A DNA stretch of 64,000 nucleotides from Chelonoidis abingdonii (taxonomy: Eukaryota > Chordata > Testudines > Testudinidae), in assembly GCF_003597395.2 (NCBI RefSeq), contig NC_133790.1, positions 23,364,235 through 23,428,234 of the forward strand. Direction: 5' to 3'. The notes under the pieces are model-generated. The model had not been told where the DNA came from. It did no database searches and worked only from the letters and a program-made list of their open reading frames with translations. The translations under genes and the position numbers were made by a program. Shown one piece after another: positions 32,846-56,784 of this stretch (the stretch's first letter is position 1; the number at the start of each line of letters is the position of its first letter).

Positions 32846-33209
32846 ACACATGCGCCGGAACACAGCGGCGTCTGGCGTCAAAACGCGCATGCGTCCCTGA
32901 GCCCCTCGCTAGCCTCGGAGTGACACGGGCGTAGGCGCACAGGTAAAGAGAGGAAGTGAGCGTTGGTCCCGAAGGCCGATAGAACGGGGCGGTATTGCGC
33001 ATGTGCAGTGGGGTAGCAGAGCGGCTGGCGGTCTCCAGCTGCAGAGCGCGGCTGAGGTGGTGCGCGTGCGCAGTGTGAGCGCTCGGGGTGTTGCTGCCGC
33101 CGCTGTCAGTTCCGGCTGTTTGTTCGGGAAGTGGATCCGGCCCGGAGCCGCCGCCGCCTGAGGAGACCCCACCTCTCCCGCCGCCCGGAGCTTCCGCTCC
33201 CCACCGGCC

Positions 33210-47275
<14,066 letters not shown>

Positions 47276-49755
47276 TGCCATTTCCCTGTTGCAGAGACTC
47301 TGCTCTGACAGATCAGCCCCTCCTAGACTTGGGCTACTTCACTGGGGCAGGCTTTGGGAGGACTTCCTCAGTTTTGTGCCGTTATTTAAAGATTTTTCTC
47401 CATGTTTTCTATCAAGAGGCGCTGGCACCTTACCATGTTAGTGCCAAGAAAGTATCGGATGGACTCTTGCCCCTTCTCTCGTCCCCTGCTCATTCCAGTG
47501 CGCCTTGTAGACAAGAAAGGACGTTGCCTACCAAGTCGACTGATTAACCCAAGAGTTTGTACATAATGTATATTGCTTTAACCATCTGCACCTCCCTCTT
47601 GTCACTTTGGCTTATGCCTTCTTAATGTCAGCCAATCATGAACTGCAGTTATCTTTTTAAAGATAGAATACAAAGTTCTTAACTCAAGTAGGCTTCAGGC
47701 TGGCAGCGATTGCTGCTGGGGCCTTGGGCTTCATTTTGTTTGGGCTCCAGGCTGGCAACTGGTGCCCCTGGGGCCTTTGGCTTCACTCTGAGTTCCAGAC
47801 TGTTACTGGGGCTTCAGCTTCATTTTTCTAGGTTCTGGGGTTGCTGCTGGAGCCTGGGGTTTCACGTTACCAGCCCTGGGCTAGCGGCTGGTGCTGGGTT
47901 TCACTTTGCCATACTCCAGGTTTGTGGCAAGGGCCTTGGTTTTATGTTTGCTTTGTGGTGCAACCCAGCTGTACCTGTGCTCTTTAGTTTGTATCAAGAT
48001 ATTTAAAAACAATGGGATTTATTTGGATTTAAACTTTAAAAAAAAAACAAAATGAAACTAAACTCCAGTGACTTCTGCTTCTGGGTCTGCTGGTTGTTCC
48101 AGGCGAGGGTCCAGACACTTGTTGAGAGCAACAAAACAGTGTGAATCTGCCAAAAAAAAGCCGCTCATGTTGCCCTGTCCACAAGTAGATCTGAATTCAA
48201 ATGTGAATGCTGGTGGCCAAGCATTGCTTCAAGAGAGATGGAACATGTGGAAGTGAATCCAGCTCTTTTGGTTGGTGTCTGGATCCAACAGTTGCTGCAG
48301 GATCATTCCCAGGAGTCTCCTGCCAGAGGAGGACTGCTTTCTCGAATGTAAAGAAATGGAAAGCTATTGCTTGCATTATGTGGTGATGGTTGTGGATAGG
48401 GGTTTTCTTTGGTAATGTACTCTGGTCTCACTGTGCTGAACAGACAGCATTCCTCTGGCCTTCATTGGCTTTTGTGGGAAAATAAGGGCTCAGTTCATCA
48501 GTCCCTGAATAGATATGCTCAGAGGCTGAGACTGTCATGGCAGGTGCAGGATGTCTTTGGGTTGCTAACATGTGTTCATCAACTGATTCTCTATGTAAAA
48601 AGGAAATTCTCTTGAAATACTGACTGGAAAGGGGTGGGGGTGGGGTGTTGGCTTCTGGCTTCATACTTGACCTTGAAGATGACACAGCACTCAGGTGTCA
48701 GCAGATGGTCCTCCGGAATCACTGGCCTTAGGTTTGGTAGGGCATGTCCCACTGACATCCATGAGCTTGGAATAATCCCAATCACACCCAGGAAAGGCTA
48801 AATTGAAATCACTTATTTATTTTGCCGGCCTTTTTAGATTCTTATGGTTCGTGGTAAAAGCCCTGATCATACAATCACATCACAGATCAGTCTGACTTTA
48901 AAGATTTTTTTTCATGCAAACCATGAATGTGTGACAAGTTTTTAACCAGTGCAAGTGTTGGGAGTGTATAGCAGCTGCCTTTTCCCATCTCCCATCTCTC
49001 TTCTGCACATATCTATCCATGTTTCAATGGTAACTCAAGAGTAAAAATGAGCTGGGGATATTGGGATGATACTGCTAGAGTGAGCACTGCATGAATGACA
49101 AGATGTGCATTGGTTGCTTCTGCAGGTGGTAGCAAAAATTACACCAGGCATCCACCCTATGTGTTTCCAATGTGGAATATAGCATATGTACCAGGAAGTA
49201 GCTCTGTCAACCTTCTCTATCCCTTCCTATTGAAATGAAGCTGGCTTGTGCCACAGTTCCCACTCTGTGGGCCCGACTTGAATTACATTGATGGGGCTCG
49301 TGTGCTGAAGAGTTGTAGGGTAGGGGTAAAGGGTATAGGCAAAAGTAAAGGGGAAAACTGAATTTGTTGGAACTGATGTAATAAAGTGAGGAAATGGTGC
49401 ACCTGATCTGGAGTGTTTTGATGTGGAAAGGTTAGTTCTCATTCAGTCCAGGTCTTTGTGGTGGCAGGTGTGAGCTTTGCCAATCCAGCAGTCCAATTTC
49501 CTGGCTTGAAGTGGGATTTTTTTTTAGTGCTGCCTCTACTGGCTGTAGAGGAGCAGCTGTCTACCTGCTGCTGCCACTGAGTATTAGTATTGGGGTATAG
49601 GGACTGCATCTCTAGTGGTGCTGATGTGAAGTTTCCTAATGTTAAGCGATGGAATGTCTAACTGGTTTGCTAGGATTATTTCTGTATTGACAGTTTCTAA
49701 TTATGCTTTTTAAATAATTTTAAAAAACTAAAAATAAAGGTTACAAGATGCCACA
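47276..49755 (+). other. RAB35: RAB35 3'UTR with poly(A) signal
   Basis: About 2.48 kb from the stop to an AATAAA at 49,733-49,738, a length in keeping with long mammalian RAB35 3'UTRs. It holds an imperfect minisatellite at about 47,690-47,965. The end is inferred from the hexamer. Confidence 0.6.
47690..47965. repeat. Imperfect minisatellite in RAB35 3'UTR
   Basis: About six degenerate units of 40-50 bases, each following the plan CAGGCTGG...GGGGCCTTGGGCTTCA. Units have drifted in length and sequence. A local tandem expansion with no coding role seen. Confidence 0.6.
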
Positions 49756-50148
49756 TCTTCCTTTTGAAGGTCTGTTTCCTCTGCTGTCCAGCACCTGGAG
49801 CTGGGTTCTCCCCCGCCTTGCCTCCATCCTCTCGTTATATGTGCTGCTTTTGGGGGGGAGGTGTTTTGGAAGGAGCAATGGCTGTCTTCAGTCATCTTGC
49901 TGCCCTGGGATTTTTCGCTCTGTTTAGTGGAGCTGTGTATTAAATCTTTCTTTATGGGTTGAAAATTGATGATTTGCACTTTATTCCTTCATTCCTGTCC
50001 CAAGGGAAAGCTTTGGAGACTTCATTTACAATTACACAGGATAGAGTTGGAACTCCAGCAGAGTCTGGAGCTCTTTGTTAGAGGCAGGAGAGGACAAATA
50101 CTAATTAATAAAATAAGAGGCTGATTTCCCACACCCCCCGCACTGCAA

Positions 50149-50372
50149 TAAGACAGTTACTCACCTTTGTAACTGTTGTTCTTCAAGATGTGTTGCTCAT
50201 ATCCATTCCAGTTAGGTGCGCGCGCGCCGCGTGCACGTTCGTTGGAAGATTTTTACCCTAGCAACACTCGGTGGGTTGACTGGGCGCCCCCTGGAGTGGT
50301 GGCACCGGATGCATACCCCTGCCAACCCAACCGCACCTCAGTTCCTTCTTGCTGGCTACTCCAACAGTGGGG
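50149..50372. repeat. DIRS inverted terminal repeat, RAB35-side
   Basis: Contains CATATCCATTCCAGTTAGGT, then GAAGATTTTTACCCTAGCAA and a GGCGCCCCCTGGAGTGG block, all found inverted at 56,094-56,302. The outer 60 bases also pair with 50,388-50,447. Confidence 0.88.
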
Positions 50373-50387
50373 AAGGAGGGTGGGTTT

Positions 50388-50488
50388 GGAATGGATATGA
50401 GCAACACATCTCGAAGAACAACAGTTACAAAGGTGAGTAACTGTCTTTTCTTCTTTGAGTGCTTGCTCATATTCATTCCAGTTAGGTG
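50388..50488. repeat. DIRS internal complementary region
   Basis: The first part (50,388-50,447) is the inverted copy of the element's left outer edge, including GTGAGTAACTGTCTT. The second part (50,452-50,488, GAGTGCTTGCTCAT and on) is the inverted copy of the right outer edge at about 56,264-56,302. The two lie side by side, as expected for the DIRS region thought to align both ends during circle formation. Confidence 0.85.
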
Positions 50489-50503
50489 ATTCCCAAGCCT
50501 TAC

Positions 50504-51295
50504 CTAGGTGGTGGGGTCAGAGCGAGATGTGGCAGAATGCAAAACTGCTGAGCCAAAGGCTGCATCATCTCTTGACTGTTGAACCAGAGCACAATGTGAA
50601 GCAAAGGTGTGGACCGAGGACCAGGTAGCTGTGCGACATATCTCCTGGATAGGTACACGAGCCAGGAAGGCAGCAGATGAAGCCTGAGCCCTGGTAGAAT
50701 GCACGGTGATGTGGCTTGGGGAAATATGAGCCAAATCATAACAAGTGCGGATGCACGCTGTCACCCAAGATGAGATCTTCTGAGAGGAAACAGGTAGGCC
50801 TTTCATTTGGTCTGCTACCACGACAAAGAGTTGGGGCGTTTTACGAAACGGTTTTGTCTGCTCAGTATAAAATGCGAGCGCTCTACAGACCTCCAGGGAG
50901 TGCAATTGTTGCTCCCGTCGCGCCGAGTGTGGCTTTGGGAAGAAGACCGGGAGAAAGATGTCCTGGTTAACATGAAAGGCCGAAACCACCTTAGGGAGGA
51001 AAGCCGGGTGTGGTCGCAACTTCACCTTGTCCTCGTGGAACACAGTGTACGGCGGATCCACCGTAAGAGCCCTAAGCTCAGAGACTCGTCTGGCCGATGT
51101 AATGGCTATGAGGAAAGCTGTCTTCCAAGACAGGCATAGCAGCGAGCAGGTTGCTAACGGCTCAAATGGGGGAGACATAAGTCTGGTTAAAACCAGGTTG
51201 AGGTCCCAGGTCGGGGCTGGGCGGCGTACTTGAGGGTATAAGCGCTCCAAGCCCTTGAGGAACCTCGAAACCATAGGGTGTGAGAACACGAACAA
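50504..51295 (-). CDS. DIRS tyrosine recombinase (catalytic Tyr replaced)
   Basis: Open frame of 263 codons. It shows the first active-site Arg in TSARRVSELRAL, the HxxR motif in TVHSTRAQAS, and the TWSSVHTF block that precedes the nucleophile. Where DIRS recombinases carry Tyr a few residues after HTF, this copy has Cys at residue 235 (codon at 50,591-50,593), a change explained by one transition. The N-terminus is probably truncated or frameshifted, since the domain starts inside what should be a longer protein. Product: integrase-like enzyme for circle insertion; predicted inactive. Confidence 0.85.
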   Translation of the reverse strand: MFVFSHPMVSRFLKGLERLYPQVRRPAPTWDLNLVLTRLMSPPFEPLATCSLLCLSWKTAFLIAITSARRVSELRALTVDPPYTVFHEDKVKLRPHPAFLPKVVSAFHVNQDIFLPVFFPKPHSARREQQLHSLEVCRALAFYTEQTKPFRKTPQLFVVVADQMKGLPVSSQKISSWVTACIRTCYDLAHISPSHITVHSTRAQASSAAFLARVPIQEICRTATWSSVHTFASHCALVQQSRDDAAFGSAVLHSATSRSDPTT

Positions 51296-51554
51296 CCACC
51301 TTCGCCTGGGTGGAAGGTAGAGATGGCTGCCAAGTGTACCCTCAGTGACGATACTGCTAGACCCTGCTGTTTGAGAGACCAGAGGTAGTCGAAAATAGAG
51401 GGGATAGAGACCTCAGTGAGAGTAAGATTAAGTGTTTCGCACCAGCAGGAGAAACGCTTCCACTTGGCCAGGTACGTTGACCGGGTGGAAGCTTCCTGCT
51501 ACCCAGGAGAACTTGTCCTACTGATTCAGAGCAACATAACTCTGATTGACTGAT

Positions 51555-52396
51555 TTACCCACGTAGCAGCCACATTGTGAGGTGAAGAGCCTGCAGGTCT
51601 GGATGGCGAACCCTGCCGTGGTCCTGAGTTATGAGGTCTGGGTGGAGTGGCAGGGTAATTGGATTGGCTATCGACAGGTCGAGCAACGTGGTGTACCAGT
51701 GCTGCCTAGGCCACGCTGGAGTGATCATGATGATGCGTGCTCTGTCCCTGCAGAGTTTCAGCAGGACTTTGTGAACCAGCAGGAACAGTGGGAAGGCATA
51801 AAGGAGCTGGCTATTCCACGGCATCAGGAAAGCGTCCGAGATCAATCCCGGGGAGAGACCTTGGAAGGAGCAGAATGTCTGGCATTTCCTGTTCTCGCGG
51901 GAAGCGAACAGGCCTATGTGGGGAAATCTCCACTTCTGGAAAACAGAATGCATAACGTCCAGGCGAATCGACCACTCGTGAGACAGGAAAGACCTGCTGA
52001 GTCGATCCGCCAGGGTATTCCGAACACCTGGGAGAAAGGACGCTACCAGATCTATCGAGTGGGCTTTGCAAAAGTCCCAGAGTTGGATGGCCTCCTGACA
52101 AAAGGGGGGAGGACCGTGTCCCTCCCTGTTTGTTTATGTAGTACATGGCCGTTGTGTTGTCTGTAAACACAGAGACACAACAGCCTCGCAACTGTTGCTG
52201 GAATGCCTGGCACGCCAGGCGGACTGCTCTCAGTTCTCGGACATTTTATGTGTAATGCCATCGCTCCTGAGAGAAGACCAAAGGCCTTGAGTACGAAGGT
52301 GACCGAGGTGAGCACCCCAGCGAGAGATGACGCGATGACGCATCCGTCGTCAGGGACATTGAGGGTTGGGGCGGATGGAACGGCATCCCTGCACAC
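51555..52396 (-). pseudogene. DIRS RNase H and downstream linker, frameshifted
   Basis: RNase H-like text is spread over different minus frames. One frame (52,396-52,052) carries an early part, another (52,191-51,811) has VFTDNTTAMYYINKQGG, with an Asp and neighbours typical of the DIRS RNase H, and a third (51,953-51,555) has HIGLFASRENRKCQTFCS and PAWPRQHWYTTLLDLS, the conserved stretch between RNase H and recombinase. At least two frame changes break it. Confidence 0.7.
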
Positions 52397-52466
52397 CAGG
52401 GAGGGAGTTAGGCACCATTTCTAGGGAAGCCTAGGGTGCTCGAGGGAATGGTGACTATCGTTGTCT

Positions 52467-53276
52467 CTATTGGGTCCCTGCCCAGGCGGGTATACCGAAG
52501 TTGAGCCAAACTTGGAGAGGATGGAGGCGGAGCCTGGCATGTTTGGTTACAAATGTGCAGGTAGCCATGTGACCCAGGAGACCGAGGCAAGTGCGAGCCA
52601 AGGTCATTGGGAAATTCTGTAGACCTCGGATGATTGTTGCCATCGCCTGAAACTGCAGCTGTGGTAAGCAGGCTCTGGCTAGATTGGAGTCCAGGATAGC
52701 TCCTATGAAGTCTAACCTCTGCGTGGGAACCAGAGTGGATTTTTCTATATTGATCATCAGGCCTAGATGTGTGAATAGGTCCTTGACGATGCCCACATGC
52801 TGAGTGACTTGTGTCTCGGAGGCCCCTCGGATGAGCCAATCATCCAGATACGGAAAAACGTGTATCCGACGTCGGTGGAGGTAGGCAGCGACTATGGCCA
52901 TATACTTTGTAAATACCCTTGGGGCTGTAGAAAGGCCAAATGGCAGGACTGTAAACTGGAGGTGCTGATGGTTGGCTATAAAGTGGAGGTATCTCCTGTC
53001 CGGAGGAAGGATGGCGATGTGAAAGTACACGTCCTTCATATCGAGGGCGGCATACCAGTCTCCAGGATCCAAGGACGGGATAATGGTCACCAGGGATACC
53101 ATGTGGAACTTCAACTTTATCATAAAGTGGTTGAGTCCTCGCAGGTCTAGGATAGGTCTGAGACCTCCCTTTGACTTGGGGATTAGGAAATAACAGGAGT
53201 AAAACCCCTTACCCCTTTCATCCATCGGTACCTCCTCTATAGCTTCTATGGCAAGGAGTGTCCACACCTCTTGCAA
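52467..53276 (-). CDS. DIRS reverse transcriptase domain
   Basis: Open frame of 269 codons. Motifs in order: YFLIPKSKGGLRPILDLRGL (fingers), ALDMKDVYFHIAI (motif A with its Asp), TVLPFGLSTAPRVFTK (motif B) and HVFPYLDDWLI (motif C, YLDD), then GLMINIEKSTLVPTQRLDFI (thumb start). All three catalytic aspartates are present. It copies element RNA into DNA. The fusion to RNase H is broken downstream. Confidence 0.88.
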   Translation of the reverse strand: MQEVWTLLAIEAIEEVPMDERGKGFYSCYFLIPKSKGGLRPILDLRGLNHFMIKLKFHMVSLVTIIPSLDPGDWYAALDMKDVYFHIAILPPDRRYLHFIANHQHLQFTVLPFGLSTAPRVFTKYMAIVAAYLHRRRIHVFPYLDDWLIRGASETQVTQHVGIVKDLFTHLGLMINIEKSTLVPTQRLDFIGAILDSNLARACLPQLQFQAMATIIRGLQNFPMTLARTCLGLLGHMATCTFVTKHARLRLHPLQVWLNFGIPAWAGTQ

Positions 53277-53397
53277 GAGGAATTGCTCGTGAGAGGGGTC
53301 CTTGAAGAGGGACAGGGTTGGAGGGTGGGAGGACGGGGTTCAAATAAATTGGAGGTGGTACCCTCCTCCACCGTGCGTAGGACCCAGCAATCTGAAG

Positions 53398-54231
53398 TTA
53401 ACTGGGACCACGCCGGGAGGAAGTAGAAGAGACGGTTGGAGAAGGGAGGAGAGGGATCCTGGCCTGTAACTGGTACGCCGCCCTTGGGCGCACCTTCAAA
53501 AGTTTTGTCTTTGGTCCCGGTGGTGGTTTTGAGGGACCTTGATTTTGGCCCCCTTGGGGTCCTGACGGTCGTCTGCGACCACTTTGGCTGTGCCGCCTGC
53601 CAAAGTCCTGTCTTTGTCTAGGCACAGAGTACGGGCGGTGAGGCTGGGGACGGAAAGGCCTGCATTGGGTCACCGGCGTATACATGCCGATAGACCGCAT
53701 TATGACCCTGTTGTCCTTCAGGCTTTGCAGCCTGGGGTCAGTCTTTTCAGAGAAGAGGCCTTTACCATCAAATGGTAAGTCCTGAATGGTATACTGCAGC
53801 TCTGGTGGGAGGTTTGAAACCTGAAGCCATGAAATGCGCCTCCTGGCAACACCTGAGGTCAGAGTCCTGGCTGCTGAGTCTGCTGCATCCAATGAGGCCT
53901 GGAGGGAAGTTCTGGCCACCTTTTTCCCTTTCTCCAAGAAGGCAGTGAACTCTTGGCAGGAGTCTTGAGGGAGAAGCTCTGTAAACTTACCCACCACCAC
54001 CCAGGTGTTATAATTATAGCGGCTAAGCAAGGCTTGTTGATTTGCCACCCGGCGCTGTAGGGCCCCTGCAAAGTACACCTTGCGGCCGAGTAGATCCATT
54101 CGTCTAGCCTCCTTCGATTTCGGGGCTGGCACCTGCTGGTCATGGCATTCCCTCTCATTAACGTACTGGACAACTAGTGAGCAGGGAGGAGGATGGACAT
54201 ACAAGTACTCGTACCCTTTAGAGGGCACCAT
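53398..54231 (-). CDS. DIRS gag-like protein, C-terminal part
   Basis: Open frame of 277 codons starting VPSKGYEYLYVHPPPCSLVV, with KSKEARRMDLLGRKVYFAGA, NQQALLSRYNYNTW and a basic Pro/Gly/Arg-rich tail (GRRHSQSGRRRPSGPQGGQN) of nucleic-acid-binding type. Resembles what I know of vertebrate DIRS ORF1. The ATG at 54,231 is a frame boundary rather than a proven start; more gag lies upstream in other frames. Confidence 0.7.
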   Translation of the reverse strand: MVPSKGYEYLYVHPPPCSLVVQYVNERECHDQQVPAPKSKEARRMDLLGRKVYFAGALQRRVANQQALLSRYNYNTWVVVGKFTELLPQDSCQEFTAFLEKGKKVARTSLQASLDAADSAARTLTSGVARRRISWLQVSNLPPELQYTIQDLPFDGKGLFSEKTDPRLQSLKDNRVIMRSIGMYTPVTQCRPFRPQPHRPYSVPRQRQDFGRRHSQSGRRRPSGPQGGQNQGPSKPPPGPKTKLLKVRPRAAYQLQARIPLLPSPTVSSTSSRRGPS

Positions 54232-54240
54232 ATATTTACG

Positions 54241-55760
54241 CTAGACTCCCCTGGCCGCAGGAAGGATAAAGGCTGGGGACTGCCATATAGTATCAGCATT
54301 CGCCTGGATGGTCCGAGTAAAGGGTAGGGCCACTCTAGTGGGGGCATCCACCAATAGAATGTCCACTACCGGGTCCTCTACCTCCGGGACCTCCTCCATC
54401 TGGAGGTTCATATTGAGTGCTACCCTCCTTAGGAGGTCCTGATGGGCTCTCAGGTCGATTGGAGGAGGGCCTGAGGAAGGATGTTCCTGCCACCATCTCA
54501 TCTGGAGAAGAGGAAGAGGAGATGCCGGCGACGAGCGGGTCCTGGGTGGCCTGTTGCTCTTGGGCGATCTCCTGCTCCAGAGGAACCTGGGAGTCTGGTG
54601 GGTGAACTGGGGCTTCCTCTGCAGCAGTCGGAGGGGGGACGGCTAACCGTCGCCTCTTGCACTCGGTGCTCTGATGAGACAGAGCGGGATGGAACTACTA
54701 GTACGCCTTGGGCCTGGTGGTACGCCCAAGATGTCCAGAAAGATCACTGGGGTCCTTGGTCCTTGGTCCTGGGTCTCTTGGAAGACTCTAGTAGGGGCAC
54801 ATCAGAATGGCGGACCTGAGCATAAGAGCTGTCCACATGGGATCACACTGATGCGTGTCTGGATGGCCATGGAGGTGCTGAAAAGCCCTGGGCAGAAAGT
54901 CTGTCTCTAGCGGATCTTGCCCTACTTGGCACTGGGGACTGGTACCAGAGGAACGAGATTGGGAACCGAGGGACTGCAACGGAGCGGTTGCCGGGAGGTC
55001 GACTGAGATCTCAAGGCTCAACGTCAGGAGTGGGCTGCGTGAGTCAGTGTCTGGAGTGGTGCCGGGAGCTGGAACGGTGCCAAGAGTAGCGGCCGGCGAA
55101 CGGGATACTGACTGGTGCCGTGAGTGCAACCGGTACCGAGGAGGAGAACGGTACCGGGATTGCGAGCGGCTTCGGGAGCGGGAGTGCCGACGGGACCTGG
55201 AGCATCTGCGGGATCGTGAACGGTGCCGCTCTGCTGTGCCGACAGAGGATGGTCTTATCAAGGCAGGGTTGCCAAATAGACTGTATTATCCCGCACCGTC
55301 GGTGCCTGGGGTTGAGGCAGGCGTCGACTCTGTCATGGGCAATCAGATCCCTCGTCATTGAGAATGTCTCCGGTGTGGAGGGAATAGTAAGCTCACCGCG
55401 GTGGGTGCCGGGGAGCTGTCAGGCACCGGACTCGATGGCCCTCATGGGACTGGAATTGACGGTGCCGACATCGTCGGTGCCGCAGCAGGTGTCGGTGCCG
55501 GGCATCCGACTTAAAAATGAGCTCTCTGGCTGCAGTGCAGGTGGCACCAGAAAGCAGCAGGAGTCTTAGGCTTTCGTGACCTCGGGGAAAGGGAGTGGTG
55601 CCGAGTCGACTCGGTGCCAGCGACAGCCGGTGCAAGAGGCCTTGGCAGTACTGGCGCTGTCTGGTGCCAAGGAGGTGCTTCTGCCGCTGATTGACCAGCG
55701 CTCGGTGCGAAGGCGGAGGGGTAAAAGCCGCCTCCATGAGGAGCTGCTTTTAGCCAAAAA
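54241..55760 (-). pseudogene. DIRS gag-like protein, upstream part with Arg/Ser-rich tract
   Basis: Minus-strand frames here read as an acidic segment (54,501-54,241) and further upstream a striking Arg/Ser-rich stretch at about 55,230-55,080 with SRSRRHSRSRSRSQSRYRSP. Plus-strand bases show repeated CGGTACCG and GTGCCG words. Several frame changes interrupt it. The role of RS dipeptides in DIRS proteins is not known to me; an RNA-binding or splicing-factor-like contact is a guess. Confidence 0.55.
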
Positions 55761-55964
55761 GTCCCGCTCCTTTTTTGTTCTCGGCTTAAAAGCCTTGCAA
55801 ATGTGACACTTACCTGTCAGGTGAGATTCCCCGAGGCACTTAAGGCAGGAAGTGTGTGGATCTTCCTGTCAGCATCGGCTTATGACAGGCTGAGCACGGT
55901 CTGAACCAGTGAACCGGGCATGGGCCCTGGCAACGGGTGCAGGGAAGGGGCTAATCCCCGAACC

Positions 55965-56050
55965 CTCTCTAACTATATACTAACTATAACTAGATAAAAA
56001 TTAACTATAACGTAATAACTTTGAACTATATACACAACAAAATAACTAGA
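55965..56050. repeat. AT-rich (TAACTATA)-like run in DIRS leader
   Basis: About 80 bases made of variants of ACTATA/TAACTATA between the gag part and the terminal repeat. Simple-sequence character; no function visible. Confidence 0.55.
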
Positions 56051-56093
56051 AGAACTACGATAGCTAGGGAGGTGGAGGTCAGTGAAACCGCAC

Positions 56094-56302
56094 TCCACTG
56101 TTCCAACAACCAACACAGGGCCGTAAGAAGGGACTGAGGGGCGGTTGGGTCGGCAGGAGTACATATCTGGTGCCATGGCGGCGCCACTCCAGGGGGCGCC
56201 CAGCCAACCCACCGAGTGTTGCTAGGGTAAAAATCTTCCGACAAACGTGCATGCGGCGTGCGCACACCTAACTGGAATGGATATGAGCAAGCACTCGAAG
56301 AA
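56094..56302. repeat. DIRS inverted terminal repeat, BICDL1-side
   Basis: Inverse counterpart of the other end: CACTCCAGGGGGCGCCCAGC, GTTGCTAGGGTAAAAATCTT and ACCTAACTGGAATGGATATG in order. The outer end is GAGCAAGCACTCGAAGAA. Confidence 0.88.
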
Positions 56303-56394
56303 TCTTTATATTGTGGGTCTACCTCCAGTTACTGTTCCCCATTTCCCCTCTCCCCCCTGCCCCTTGTAGTGACTTACGGCTATGGCTGTACTTG

Positions 56395-56585
56395 TTGCCC
56401 TCGGTATTTAGTTTCTCCCCCTGTGTAGACAGTGTGACACTGATGAGAGAGCTTCTCCCGTCAACGTTGCTACCGCTTCTCGGGGAGGCGGATTAACTGT
56501 GCTGATGGGGGCAGCTCTCTCGTTGGGGTAGGAGCATCTTAAATGCTGCAATTGCGCCAATGCAGCGTTTTAAGTGTATCCCTTC
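56395..56585. repeat. Fragment of the same kind of GTCTACAC-type repeat
   Basis: GTGTAGACAGTGTGACACTG, AGAGCTTCTCCCGTCAACGT and GGGGCAGCTCTCTCGTTGG resemble the interior of the repeat family seen at 14.7 kb. It lies directly right of the DIRS element. Confidence 0.4.
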
Positions 56586-56784
56586 CCTTAGGTTCCCAGG
56601 CAGCTGAAGGTGTTAATACTCCAGATAGATGGGTAATGACTGCTTCTCTGCCCTATTCACCTGGAAGCGTGCACATGGCTCAATTGCTTGAGATTGTGAG
56701 ATGTACTGAGTATGCAGTCAGGGTGAGGTGGCTCTCTAGGTTCACAGAATAATCAGGGATCAAAGCCCAGAGACAGTACCATAG

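Larger units (their letters stand above)
50149..56302 (-). mobile_element. DIRS-type tyrosine-recombinase retrotransposon, near full length
   Basis: A 6.15 kb element on the minus strand with the diagnostic DIRS plan: inverted terminal repeats, an internal complementary region beside one of them, and gag-like, RT/RNase H and tyrosine recombinase frames in that order. DIRS elements replicate through a circular intermediate and integrate by a recombinase, so no target duplication is expected, and none was seen. The frames are partly broken and the recombinase lacks its expected tyrosine, so this copy is probably dead. It sits in the short gap between the convergent 3' ends of RAB35 and BICDL1. 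Confidence 0.92.

Noticed and set aside
51582..52166. Open frame of 194 codons on the plus strand inside the DIRS element
   Set aside because: Antisense shadow of the RNase H and linker region of the element.
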